DNA of 7,826 bases, taken from positions 1 to 7,826 of the forward strand of contig DMTJ01000181.1 in NCBI GenBank assembly GCA_003477185.1, in the 5' to 3' direction. Both the position numbers and the translations under genes were made by a program. Shown piece by piece: positions 1 through 5,911 of this stretch. Position 1 is the stretch's first letter; every line of letters begins with the position of its first letter. The stretch comes from Lentisphaeria bacterium (GTDB lineage Bacteria > Verrucomicrobiota > Lentisphaeria > JABSQK01 > UBA12247). Under the pieces are notes generated by a model, which did not search any database, was not told the origin of the DNA, and saw only the letters and a list, made by a program, of their open reading frames with translations.

Positions 1-1
1 G

Positions 2-229
2 GATAGTTACTTTGAGAATCCGCAATCGGTTCAGCAAGCGTACCTACATTCCTGGGTCTTGGTGCGCCACCTGCTCTATCCCACCCACAAAGCCAGATTC
101 CTAGCCTTTCTCCAATCGTCATCCGCAGATCACCGCTCGCTTACCGCACTGGCCAACGCCCTCGAGCAACCTGCAAGCAAGCTGATCGCGGACGCCCTGG
201 CAGCAACCCTCTCCCCAAAGGCCCCGTAA
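2..229 (+). CDS. C-terminal fragment of an unidentified protein (possibly peptidase-MA/DUF1570-like)
   Basis: An open frame runs from the window edge to TAA at 227-229, giving the last 75 residues of a longer protein; its start lies outside the window. The visible part reads DSYFENPQSVQQAYLHSWVL and then continues through RHLLYPTHKARFLAFLQ, ending in an Ala/Leu-rich helix. An aromatic residue followed by SWxLVxxLL and a later FLxxL resembles the C-terminal helices of secreted peptidase-MA/DUF1570 proteins. That match is from memory and weak, and the zinc-site HExxH, if present, would be upstream. The stop is two bases before the next ATG, so this gene and the binding-protein-like gene are almost certainly cotranscribed. 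Reality of the coding frame is fairly sure; family assignment is not. Confidence 0.6.
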   Translation, partial: DSYFENPQSVQQAYLHSWVLVRHLLYPTHKARFLAFLQSSSADHRSLTALANALEQPASKLIADALAATLSPKAP

Positions 230-231
230 GC

Positions 232-1047
232 ATGTCATTCCGGTCCATTCTGCTCGGCATCTCCGTGACCATCATTGTTGGTAGCTTTGTCATTCGTCAC
301 GCGCGGCCCAAGCCATCTCCGCCAAACCCTCAGCCCACGGCCAAACGGCTTTTGGCCCTATCACCTGGCATCGACCAGATTCTGCGCCAGCTTGACTGCC
401 GCAATCACATCCAGGCGACAGCCCCCCTCACGCAAGAGCAGCTCGCTGCGCTTGACGTCGATTGCGTAATCGCGACCGACGATCTTCATCGTGCCATGGC
501 TCTTCGCCTCGAGATCCGCCACCTCCGGGTTGAGCACGAAACTGTGGATGGCGTGCTGATCTCGCTCAGTCAGCTAGCACTCCTCTGCGATCAGCAATCA
601 GACCTTCCTACTCACATCAAGCGCGAACTGGACGCGTGCCTATCCGCTACCGCGCTCCTCCCCACCCGCCGGGCGATGGTAGTGCTAGGGCACAGCAGCT
701 CGCACATCACAGTGGCCCCCCCCTCCAGCTATCTTGGCGACCTGCTCGAGCGCTGCAACACAACCAACGCCTGCCCTCCCGAATATCCGACCGGCTTGAT
801 CCCGATCAAGCATTTCCCAGCTGAAAGCACTGAAGTTCTCATCTTCACCAGCCAGGCCAGCCCCGACATACAGTTCCCTGGCTCGAGCTGGCTGCTGGCC
901 GACGCTGGCTGCCTGTACGTCCCCGGTGTCCAGATCGTGCAGCTCGCGCAAGCCTTACGAGCCGCTGTTTACCCAAAAAGTTTCACATCCCCGAACGTCT
1001 CACTGACTGACATTCAACCCACTGCTGCGGCGCAGAAGAATCCATAG
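232..1047 (+). CDS. Membrane-anchored, diverged BtuF/FecB-type periplasmic binding protein
   Basis: A protein of 271 residues that looks like a remote member of the class III solute-binding proteins (Peripla_BP_2; BtuF, FecB, FhuD), which bind vitamin B12, siderophores or other metal chelates in the periplasm for ABC import. Residues 5-21 are one hydrophobic segment, followed by a proline-rich linker (about 25-37). The domain begins at RLLALSPGIDQIL (39-51), matching the family's opening strand and helix. It continues with LAALDVDCVIA (71-81), the usual 'EallaLkPDlVia' position, then SYLGDLLERC (166-175), the usual 'flgdlielaG' position. It closes with YVPGVQIVQLAQALRAAVYP (229-248), like the family's C-terminal helix. 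There is no lipobox cysteine, so it is either a membrane-anchored protein or has an uncleaved signal. The long interdomain helix region is short and the sequence is strongly diverged. No permease or ATPase gene is adjacent on the visible side, so a sensor or scaffold role is as possible as transport. Start ATG lies two bases after the upstream stop; AAAGG about 10 bases upstream may be its ribosome binding site. Confidence 0.6.
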   Translation: MSFRSILLGISVTIIVGSFVIRHARPKPSPPNPQPTAKRLLALSPGIDQILRQLDCRNHIQATAPLTQEQLAALDVDCVIATDDLHRAMALRLEIRHLRVEHETVDGVLISLSQLALLCDQQSDLPTHIKRELDACLSATALLPTRRAMVVLGHSSSHITVAPPSSYLGDLLERCNTTNACPPEYPTGLIPIKHFPAESTEVLIFTSQASPDIQFPGSSWLLADAGCLYVPGVQIVQLAQALRAAVYPKSFTSPNVSLTDIQPTAAAQKNP

Positions 1048-1063
1048 ATCGAGGGTTCTCAGA

Positions 1064-1108
1064 TTGACAAATGGCATTTTTGGAGCAGTGTACGCGGCTC
1101 CCTATCAG
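1064..1108 (+). promoter_or_regulatory. Candidate promoter for the HPr gene
   Basis: A perfect TTGACA -35 hexamer occupies 1064-1069, just after the preceding gene ends. The -10 is unclear: TGTACG (1089-1094) is a poor match at 19 bases. TATCAG (1103-1108) is better, but pairs with only a half-matching hexamer, TTGGAG at 1080-1085. Transcription from either would begin after the upstream in-frame ATG at 1071, which agrees with HPr starting at 1134. Confidence 0.25.
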
Positions 1109-1133
1109 TCACAAAAAGCTCCATTTTGGCACT

Positions 1134-1409
1134 ATGCCCTCTGCTCGCCGCACATATACCATACGCAACTCACTTGGACTGCATGCCAGACCTGCCTCAA
1201 AGCTGGTCCGAATTGCTATGCAGTTTGAGAGTGATATTTTGTGCATCAGCTCAGGGCAGACTGGGAATGCAAAAAGTGTAATGGCCTTAATGATGCTTGC
1301 GGTAGAATGTGGCGCTAGCATCACGATCGAAGCCGATGGGGCCGATGCCCAAGATGCAGTCGCCGCAATGGGTACTCTCATCGAGAACGCTTTCGACGAA
1401 TCAGTCTGA
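1134..1409 (+). CDS. ptsH: HPr family phosphocarrier protein
   Basis: A 91-residue HPr, the small phosphocarrier that takes phosphate from enzyme I (PEP) on a histidine and, in many bacteria, is also phosphorylated on a serine by HPr kinase. NSLGLHARPASKL (12-24) contains the active His17, equivalent to His15 of model HPr, with the conserved Arg19-Pro20. NAKSVMALMMLAVECGASI (45-63) contains Ser48, equivalent to Ser46, in the HprK/P target context. The C-terminal ITIEADGADAQDAVAAMGTL is the family's last strand and helix. I choose ATG 1134 rather than the in-frame ATG 1071. It gives the usual 85-91 residue length, and a TTGACA sits just before 1071, placing that codon before the likely transcript start. 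No clear Shine-Dalgarno is seen at either. No enzyme I, EIIA or HPr kinase gene is adjacent. The middle of the gene is more A/T-rich than its neighbours. It ends before a bidirectional terminator. Confidence 0.93.
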   Translation: MPSARRTYTIRNSLGLHARPASKLVRIAMQFESDILCISSGQTGNAKSVMALMMLAVECGASITIEADGADAQDAVAAMGTLIENAFDESV

Positions 1410-1484
1410 CCTCACCCCTTGCGGGCCCCGCCTGACAAGCGCGACTGATGTGGCGGCCTTACACACCCAATCGATAGAAAACAA

Positions 1485-1529
1485 AAAAGCTCGCCTGACG
1501 CGGCCAAAAGCCAGACCATGCGAGCTTTT
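1485..1529. terminator. Bidirectional intrinsic terminator between convergent genes
   Basis: A perfect 10-bp inverted repeat, AAAAGCTCGC (1485-1494) and GCGAGCTTTT (1520-1529), encloses a 25-base loop that itself contains GGC/GCC pairing around AAAA. Read on the minus strand the stem is followed by six T residues (A-run 1483-1488), a good terminator for the small basic protein gene that stops at 1572. Read on the plus strand it ends in TTTT, a weaker terminator for HPr. The 1410-1571 gap between the convergent genes holds nothing else that I can support. Confidence 0.8.
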
Positions 1530-1571
1530 ACCTACTCGGCGAACCGAAACACGCTCTGAGAACTGCTTACA

Positions 1572-1775
1572 TCAGCCCTTGGCGTGCGCCTGCTGCACTT
1601 TCTTCGGATGGTGCAACAACTGGCGTGCTTCCTTCCCTGTAAGCAGCGCAACTTGGTCAGCAGGCATGCCTAGGGCAACGAGACGTGCACGATGAATCCG
1701 CTCGCGATGCTGACGCAAAGACTGCTTTTTACGGGGACGGGTAAGATTCTTATTACGATAGAAACTCGTAGACAT
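1572..1775 (-). CDS. Small, highly basic protein of unknown function (67 aa)
   Basis: I do not recognise a named family. The 67-residue product has 16 Arg/Lys and five His against only three acidic residues, so the net charge is strongly positive. Residues 1-31 are the basic part, with NLTRPRKKQSLRQHRERIHR (10-29) as core. Residues 32-55 (LVALGMPADQVALLTGKEAR and on) look like two short helices separated by a turn, and a basic tail follows. This composition suggests binding to RNA, the ribosome or DNA; that is inference. There is no signal peptide. ATG 1775 is chosen over the in-frame ATG at 1835 because AAGGAG lies eight bases before it, while the longer version would begin within the candidate promoter and adds unconvincing sequence. 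It is 72 bases from the upstream gene and ends at a strong terminator, so it may be transcribed both with the operon and alone. Confidence 0.82.
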   Translation of the reverse strand: MSTSFYRNKNLTRPRKKQSLRQHRERIHRARLVALGMPADQVALLTGKEARQLLHHPKKVQQAHAKG

Positions 1776-1783
1776 CTGCGTGA

Positions 1784-1789
1784 CTCCTT
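1784..1789 (-). promoter_or_regulatory. Shine-Dalgarno of the small basic protein gene
   Basis: AAGGAG on the minus strand, eight bases before ATG 1775. It is the clearest ribosome binding site in the window and decides the 67-residue start over the 87-residue alternative. It suggests efficient translation of this gene compared with its coupled neighbours. Confidence 0.85.
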
Positions 1790-1807
1790 GATCGGCAAAA
1801 AGATGGA

Positions 1808-1835
1808 AATTTACGCGTAGCCGTATGTCTTGCAA
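1808..1835 (-). promoter_or_regulatory. Candidate promoter for the small basic protein gene
   Basis: On the minus strand TTGCAA (1830-1835, four of six matches to the -35 consensus) is separated by 16 bases from TAAATT (1808-1813, four of six matches to the -10). Transcription would start near 1801, giving a leader of about 25 bases that includes the AAGGAG site. The match is modest and rests on sequence only. Confidence 0.3.
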
Positions 1836-1847
1836 CTGCTCCGGCAG

Positions 1848-3929
1848 TCAGAGCCCCAGCTGTTCTGACACCAATTCCGAGATCCAGGCATTCAAACGCT
1901 CCGGATACGTATCATGGGCCGCACTTGGCCGCGAGTCCATCCGTGCCAGCAAAGCCGCAGAATAACCATCAATGACCAGCGCGTTGGCTGCGTATCCTAA
2001 CTCTTTCTGCATGAGCGCAAGCGCCCGCGCAAACTCTGGATCTTGCCCTTCCCAGCCTGGCAGAGTCGCCAACACCGGCGTGACATGATATGCCTGACAG
2101 ACGGCGATAAAGAACCGCAACTCAGCCGCCAAGGTACGCAAATCGTAGCCGCAAAGATACTCCTTACGCCCAACGGCCCAGACCAACGCATCAAACACCT
2201 CATCGCCGTTTAGTAGCTCACTCAAATGGACAAACTTCTCCGTTGCCGCTGCGCCCCGAACCGCACCACCGCGAATCAGTCGCTGCTCCCCCGGCCCTTT
2301 CCAGGCCAGAAAGTCACTCACAACCGCAAGGTTGCGGTGCCTCGCAGGCCGCATCCCTCGCTGGATGTCGGCCAGATATGGCGCAAGCACGGCATAGCCA
2401 CGTTTTGTTCCCAGACGCGTCCCACGCTGCACCAACTCCAGGGAGTCGCGCGTTGCTGGCACCAAATCAATCACGACTGACTCTCCCACCACTGCCCCAG
2501 CTATCTCCGGCGTAAGTCGAATTGTACGAGAAGTTGCAGGAGGCCAGAGCGTGAGCGCACGTGCAAAAGGAGACTCGGGAATGTTCTCCCGAGTCGCAAG
2601 CACGTCATCAAAATGCACTGCGATCTCACACGCGCTCGACAGCACCTCTGAAACCCTCTCCGCCACTTCCAGACGATACCGCACCTCTAGACCCTCATCT
2701 GCCAGCAAAATGTGCGGGATATCCTCCACGACGAGGCTCAAGCGAGTGCGCTCGCAAGCAGGAAGCGGCAATGGTAAGCGCCAGCTTAGTCCGCCGCTGA
2801 CGCATTCACTCCGGTAGCCAAGATCCAGCTGTGGCGATACACGCATAATCACCGGCACCTGAGGCGTGACCTCCTGCCCACCCACGGTCCATTGATCGTC
2901 TCCGCATTTTCCGACTGGATGCACCTCTGCAACCTGCAATGATGCTCCCACAGATGCGAACAGGCTACCGGGCTCAAGCCCTATGCGTACCCCCACAGCG
3001 CCCTTCCCTCGTTCCTGCACAGTCAGACGCAGCGGGACCTCTCCTGCGTAAAGCACTCGATTCAACGAAGCCGAAGGGCGCCCTCCCCGGGACACACCTA
3101 CGACAGGAATTGATTCACTCTGATGCCCGAGAACGGCAAGCGTCACGCGGTGCAAGCCTGGGGCCAATGTCACTCGGGCTGACTCCGCACCAAGCCATGA
3201 GCCAACTGGAGTATGGCCAATAAACAAGTACCACCCACTTGGCTTGGTTCCGTCAGAAACCCGAAACTCGATCAGCTCCCGACCTTCTACCGCCAGGATT
3301 CCTTCCATGCGATAGTGCACATAGGTCTTCACACGTCTGGCCGCGATATACCGCCGGAAATCGTTCTCGCGTCCGTGATGCAAATCCGGCCACGCGTCGT
3401 AGATCCTAGGGGCGGCTTCGTTTGCCGTGTATTCCAGATACGCTGCCCCATCGAGCGGCCGACCAAACGCGGTAATCACGCTATGCGAAAACGTCAGTGG
3501 AAGCGCCACCTTGGGTGGCTTTGACTCGAGTTCACTCCCTAAATACACAAAAGCTAAAGACCGCGCTTTCGGTACGTCAGCGAACTTCCAAAGACTCTTC
3601 TGGCTGCCCTTGCCATGCTCCACAACCTCGCGCGCTTCCTTCCAAAACGAACCGCGGAACGGCTCGGCTGGATACACCTCCACAGCTAGCAGGCGTTCGC
3701 CCGCTCGAACAGGTCGAACTGCGAGTTCCTCGCCCTTACTAAAGGCCTGAGCGGTCGCGTGTTCCTGCCACTCCTCGGGAATTGGCACAGTGACCGGCCG
3801 TGGCCCCAGAGTGATCCCAATGCGGACCTCTGTATTGCCCACCTGCCACTCTCCTCCAACCTCCTCAGCCAAAGTCCAGAGGCAGAACAGAAAAAGGAAA
3901 CTACTCGTGCAGCACCTTACGGGTCCCAA
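1848..3929 (-). CDS. Large exported protein with PA14-like region and degenerate SGNH-hydrolase-like C-terminus
   Basis: From the TTG at 3929 the product is 693 residues. Residues 1-21 look like a signal peptide: an Arg/Cys n-region, hydrophobic FLFLFCLWTLA, and cleavage likely after Ala21. Residues about 24-55 resemble the opening strands of surface proteins that bind or process polymers. About 203-268 (YRMEGILAVEGRELIEFRVS, later WYLFIG, then APGLHRVTLAVLG) has the strand pattern of a PA14-like carbohydrate-binding module. The middle part is beta-rich and unassigned. The last 160 residues follow an SGNH/GDSL hydrolase layout: LAVVSDFLAWKG where block I GDSxxxG should be, ALVWAVGRKEY where GxND should be, VTPVLATLPGW, then AHDTYPERLNAW where DxxH should be. 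The nucleophile motif and the Asn of block III are not preserved, so catalysis is doubtful. Start is uncertain: ATG 4004 would overlap the upstream gene by 104 bases and give a long n-region, while TTG 3929 overlaps by 29. Neither has a well-spaced ribosome binding site. It is probably translated by coupling to the phosphatase-family gene upstream. Confidence 0.72.
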   Translation of the reverse strand: MGPVRCCTSSFLFLFCLWTLAEEVGGEWQVGNTEVRIGITLGPRPVTVPIPEEWQEHATAQAFSKGEELAVRPVRAGERLLAVEVYPAEPFRGSFWKEAREVVEHGKGSQKSLWKFADVPKARSLAFVYLGSELESKPPKVALPLTFSHSVITAFGRPLDGAAYLEYTANEAAPRIYDAWPDLHHGRENDFRRYIAARRVKTYVHYRMEGILAVEGRELIEFRVSDGTKPSGWYLFIGHTPVGSWLGAESARVTLAPGLHRVTLAVLGHQSESIPVVGVSRGGRPSASLNRVLYAGEVPLRLTVQERGKGAVGVRIGLEPGSLFASVGASLQVAEVHPVGKCGDDQWTVGGQEVTPQVPVIMRVSPQLDLGYRSECVSGGLSWRLPLPLPACERTRLSLVVEDIPHILLADEGLEVRYRLEVAERVSEVLSSACEIAVHFDDVLATRENIPESPFARALTLWPPATSRTIRLTPEIAGAVVGESVVIDLVPATRDSLELVQRGTRLGTKRGYAVLAPYLADIQRGMRPARHRNLAVVSDFLAWKGPGEQRLIRGGAVRGAAATEKFVHLSELLNGDEVFDALVWAVGRKEYLCGYDLRTLAAELRFFIAVCQAYHVTPVLATLPGWEGQDPEFARALALMQKELGYAANALVIDGYSAALLARMDSRPSAAHDTYPERLNAWISELVSEQLGL

Positions 3930-4914
3930 ACACCTTCCCAGGCTCTGCCTCTCGAACAACAGGTTCTCGGATCTCACGGCTAAATTTTTCACGAATAGAT
4001 TCATCCTTCCGGTTCTGCGGAATAATGGACACAACAAACGGGCGATGATCTGACGCTTTATGACCGTCCGAAGGTGACAAGATCCGGCATTGGGACAGAT
4101 CCACCTCCGGGAGCAGGTCAAATGAAGCAAGGGCGTAGTCAATCCTACTGTAAGTATCGGATGCACTATGATGGTACGTCCAACTCTCGCCGTTCGCGGC
4201 AGTTGGACGTAAATCATACAGTCGCTTTGTGTACTTGTAACGCCGATAGAGAACTGTCTTTACCGGCGAGCTGTCCATCGTATCGTTCAGATCGCCCAGC
4301 ACCAACACGTTCGCCAGCGGGTCCTCGTCGATCAGTTCGTCGATCACATATCGCAATTGCCGGGCTTCATACCGACGCATATCCGTCTGTCCCAGCTTAT
4401 GGAACACCTTGGACTTAAGGTGCGCTCCCAAGACATGAAGCACATAGTCGTCAATCTCAAACCGAAGGTAGCCAAAGCCACGCCGTACCTTCACCTCCTG
4501 CCCGTTCAGCGAGTACTTTCGATCCGTCCTGTGTTCCTCCGCTGCTGGCTTAATCTTGCAGAGAAATGCCACGTGGCGGGTGTAGTCTGCCCCGTAGACC
4601 AGACTGAGATACGGATAATCTACGCCCAGCTCCCGCAGTCTCTTCTGCAGCAGCCGAAAGTCGTCCCAAGACCCCATCTCCTGCAACACGACGATGTCCG
4701 CATCCAACTCGGCGAGGGCTCGAATCGTTGCCGCAAAGCCTTCCGCATCTCGCGGCGGCTTTTCGTGGGTCGGCCGAAAGTTGTAAACATTGAAGCTGGC
4801 AATCCGGATCGGCTTCGGCTCCTCAGAAAACGCGCAGACCCCCACCAGAACGAGAAAAAGCGTGAGTCGGGTGCCGAAGATTCGGCACCCGTCGCCACAC
4901 CCGGCCAGAATCAC
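3901..4914 (-). CDS. Exported endonuclease/exonuclease/phosphatase (EEP) family protein
   Basis: A 337-residue metal-dependent phosphoesterase of the DNase I-like EEP superfamily, whose members cleave DNA, RNA, phosphoinositides or sphingomyelin. The full active-site set is visible: Asn42 in ASFNVYNF, Glu79 in VVLQEMGSW, His165 in LGAHLKSK, Asp208 and Asn210 in VLGDLND, Asp259 in SRIDYAL, and Asp289-His290 in ASDHRPF. It should therefore be active; the substrate is not readable from sequence. The N-terminus (hydrophobic LTLFLVLVGVCAF, 17-29, followed by SEEP) is a probable signal peptide, so the enzyme likely works outside the cytoplasm. LAGC at 3-6 is too close to the start to be a credible lipobox. 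After the domain comes a charged tail (about 301-337). The start is GTG 4914, overlapping the rsfS stop in GTGA, which indicates translational coupling; no good Shine-Dalgarno is seen. A strong hairpin lies in the first codons. Confidence 0.92.
   Translation of the reverse strand: MILAGCGDGCRIFGTRLTLFLVLVGVCAFSEEPKPIRIASFNVYNFRPTHEKPPRDAEGFAATIRALAELDADIVVLQEMGSWDDFRLLQKRLRELGVDYPYLSLVYGADYTRHVAFLCKIKPAAEEHRTDRKYSLNGQEVKVRRGFGYLRFEIDDYVLHVLGAHLKSKVFHKLGQTDMRRYEARQLRYVIDELIDEDPLANVLVLGDLNDTMDSSPVKTVLYRRYKYTKRLYDLRPTAANGESWTYHHSASDTYSRIDYALASFDLLPEVDLSQCRILSPSDGHKASDHRPFVVSIIPQNRKDESIREKFSREIREPVVREAEPGKVFGTRKVLHE
4868..4891 (-). other. Strong 11-bp hairpin inside the start of the exported EEP gene
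   Basis: An 11-bp perfect inverted repeat, CGGGTGCCGAA (4868-4878) and TTCGGCACCCG (4881-4891), with two bases between the arms (in RNA probably a 9-bp stem with a larger loop). It lies about 23 bases into the EEP reading frame. A run of five T on the minus strand (4855-4859) begins about eight bases beyond the stem, farther than in a normal intrinsic terminator. It could slow ribosomes, attenuate the operon after rsfS, or protect an mRNA end. It is also translated (DGCRIFGTR), so it may carry no regulatory role. Confidence 0.6.
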
Positions 4915-5294
4915 GCGAGGTCGGGCTCGCTCTGCCCACTGTAGATCATCTCATCATTCTCAAGCAGCACTTCCATATCATAGAACTCGCGCGCGGTCGG
5001 GTGGAAAATGTGAATCAGCACATCGCCATAGTCCATGACAATCCAACTTCCCTCCGCTTTACCTTCGATATTGCGCGGAAGGCGACGTTCCTCTTTCATC
5101 CCCTGATCCACGCTGTTGCGTAAGGCGCGAAGCTGAGGCGCTGAGTTTCCGCTGCATACCACCACGTAGTCGGTGAGCATAGAGTTCTCCTCTACGCTGT
5201 AAACCCTCAGGTCAATGGCCTTGCGATCTTCAAGCAACGTCGCAAACTTGCGCACGGCATCAGGCAGGCAATCAATATCAGTCATTCCCATCAT
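4911..5294 (-). CDS. rsfS: Ribosomal silencing factor RsfS (Iojap family)
   Basis: A 127-residue RsfS/Iojap protein, which binds ribosomal protein uL14 (L14) on the large subunit and blocks joining with the small subunit, lowering translation in stationary phase or starvation. The family core is complete: KAIDLRVYSVEENSMLTDYV (25-44), VVCSGNSAPQLRALRNSV (45-62), and the signature GSWIVMDYGDVLIHIFHP followed by TAREFYDME (82-108). Length is slightly above the usual 105-120 because of an acidic C-terminal tail. The ATG overlaps the nadD stop (ATGA), and its own TGA overlaps the GTG of the next gene, so it is coupled on both sides. In-frame ATGs at 5291 and 5285 are alternative starts that would remove one or three residues. 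nadD followed by rsfS is a very common bacterial pair, which supports both calls. Confidence 0.96.
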   Translation of the reverse strand: MMGMTDIDCLPDAVRKFATLLEDRKAIDLRVYSVEENSMLTDYVVVCSGNSAPQLRALRNSVDQGMKEERRLPRNIEGKAEGSWIVMDYGDVLIHIFHPTAREFYDMEVLLENDEMIYSGQSEPDLA

Positions 5295-5911
5295 CCATCA
5301 TCTCGATATAATCTGTGTTCTTCAATATAGTCGGCTATGCAGTCCGGGACCAGACCTGCCAGCGATCTTCCCTCTACAACCGCCCTGCGGACCGCCGTCG
5401 AACTAATCTCGAACTGCGGGCCCTCTACCACCTGATCCAGCAGCAAGTGCCCAGTCGGGCCCAGCTCTCTGTCCAGTTCCCCTGCTGTCGGCGCTGCCAC
5501 TCCAGGTCGCTTGTACACCAAAAACTGCGTGCTTTCCATTAATTCACGTGCTCTTCGCCAGGAAGCTAGTTCGGCCAGAGAGTCACCGCCAATCAGAAGT
5601 CTCACTCCGGCTCCCAGCTGTTCACGGAAATGCGCCACCATATCAATGGTGAACGACAGGCCTTCCTTTCGCAGCTCATAGTCCGAAACAGTCATACGGT
5701 GATCGTGCGCGATTGCAAGCTCAATCATCTGCAGACGATGGCGCGCGTCCGTAACACGCGCCGCCAACTTGTGAGGCGGAATCCCGGCAGGCACAAACAT
5801 GATCTCGGTCACGTGGCCTCCATCCAGCAAATGTCGCGCCAAGCCCAAATGCCCGAGATGAAGCGGATCAAACGTCCCGCCAAATATCAAAGGTGCCTCA
5901 GTTCTCAACAC
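5291..5911 (-). CDS. nadD: Nicotinate-nucleotide adenylyltransferase (NadD)
   Basis: A 206-residue NadD, which joins nicotinate mononucleotide and ATP to make deamido-NAD in the cytoplasm, the step shared by de novo and salvage NAD synthesis. The nucleotidyltransferase signature is intact: GGTFDPLHLGH (11-21) with the two catalytic histidines, the PPHK motif (45-48), GGDSL followed by Trp118 (108-118), and ISSTAVR (169-175). Length is normal for the family. The start is GTG 5911, eight residues before the conserved first strand; a TTG follows as the next codon. The frame overlaps the end of the pseudouridine synthase gene by 14 bases and its stop overlaps the rsfS ATG by four, so it is in the middle of a tightly coupled operon. 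No clear Shine-Dalgarno is visible at the GTG. Confidence 0.97.
   Translation of the reverse strand: MLRTEAPLIFGGTFDPLHLGHLGLARHLLDGGHVTEIMFVPAGIPPHKLAARVTDARHRLQMIELAIAHDHRMTVSDYELRKEGLSFTIDMVAHFREQLGAGVRLLIGGDSLAELASWRRARELMESTQFLVYKRPGVAAPTAGELDRELGPTGHLLLDQVVEGPQFEISSTAVRRAVVEGRSLAGLVPDCIADYIEEHRLYRDDG

Noticed and set aside
1071..1133. 21-residue N-terminal extension of HPr (ATG 1071)
   Set aside because: It would make HPr unusually long, has no ribosome binding site, and begins just after a perfect TTGACA hexamer.
1309..1695. 128-residue plus-strand frame across the convergent intergenic region
   Set aside because: It overlaps HPr, the terminator and the small basic protein gene, is low-complexity in composition and has no start signal; a shadow frame.
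1776..1835. 20-residue N-terminal extension of the small basic protein (ATG 1835)
   Set aside because: AAGGAG lies eight bases before the internal ATG 1775, and the extension overlaps the candidate promoter and looks non-coding.
2572..2595. 9-bp perfect inverted repeat (GACTCGGGA / TCCCGAGTC, 6-base loop)
   Set aside because: It is in the middle of the coding sequence of the large exported protein with no T-run beside it, and fits the encoded residues RENIPES; most likely coincidental.
2226..4053. Many plus-strand frames of 60-107 codons opposite the large exported protein
   Set aside because: They lie antisense to a gene with recognisable domains and signal peptide, are rich in Pro/Ser/Arg typical of shadow frames, and show no family motifs.
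4357..4944. 195-residue plus-strand frame opposite the EEP gene
   Set aside because: The minus strand carries an intact EEP active-site set over the same bases; the plus frame has no recognisable motif.
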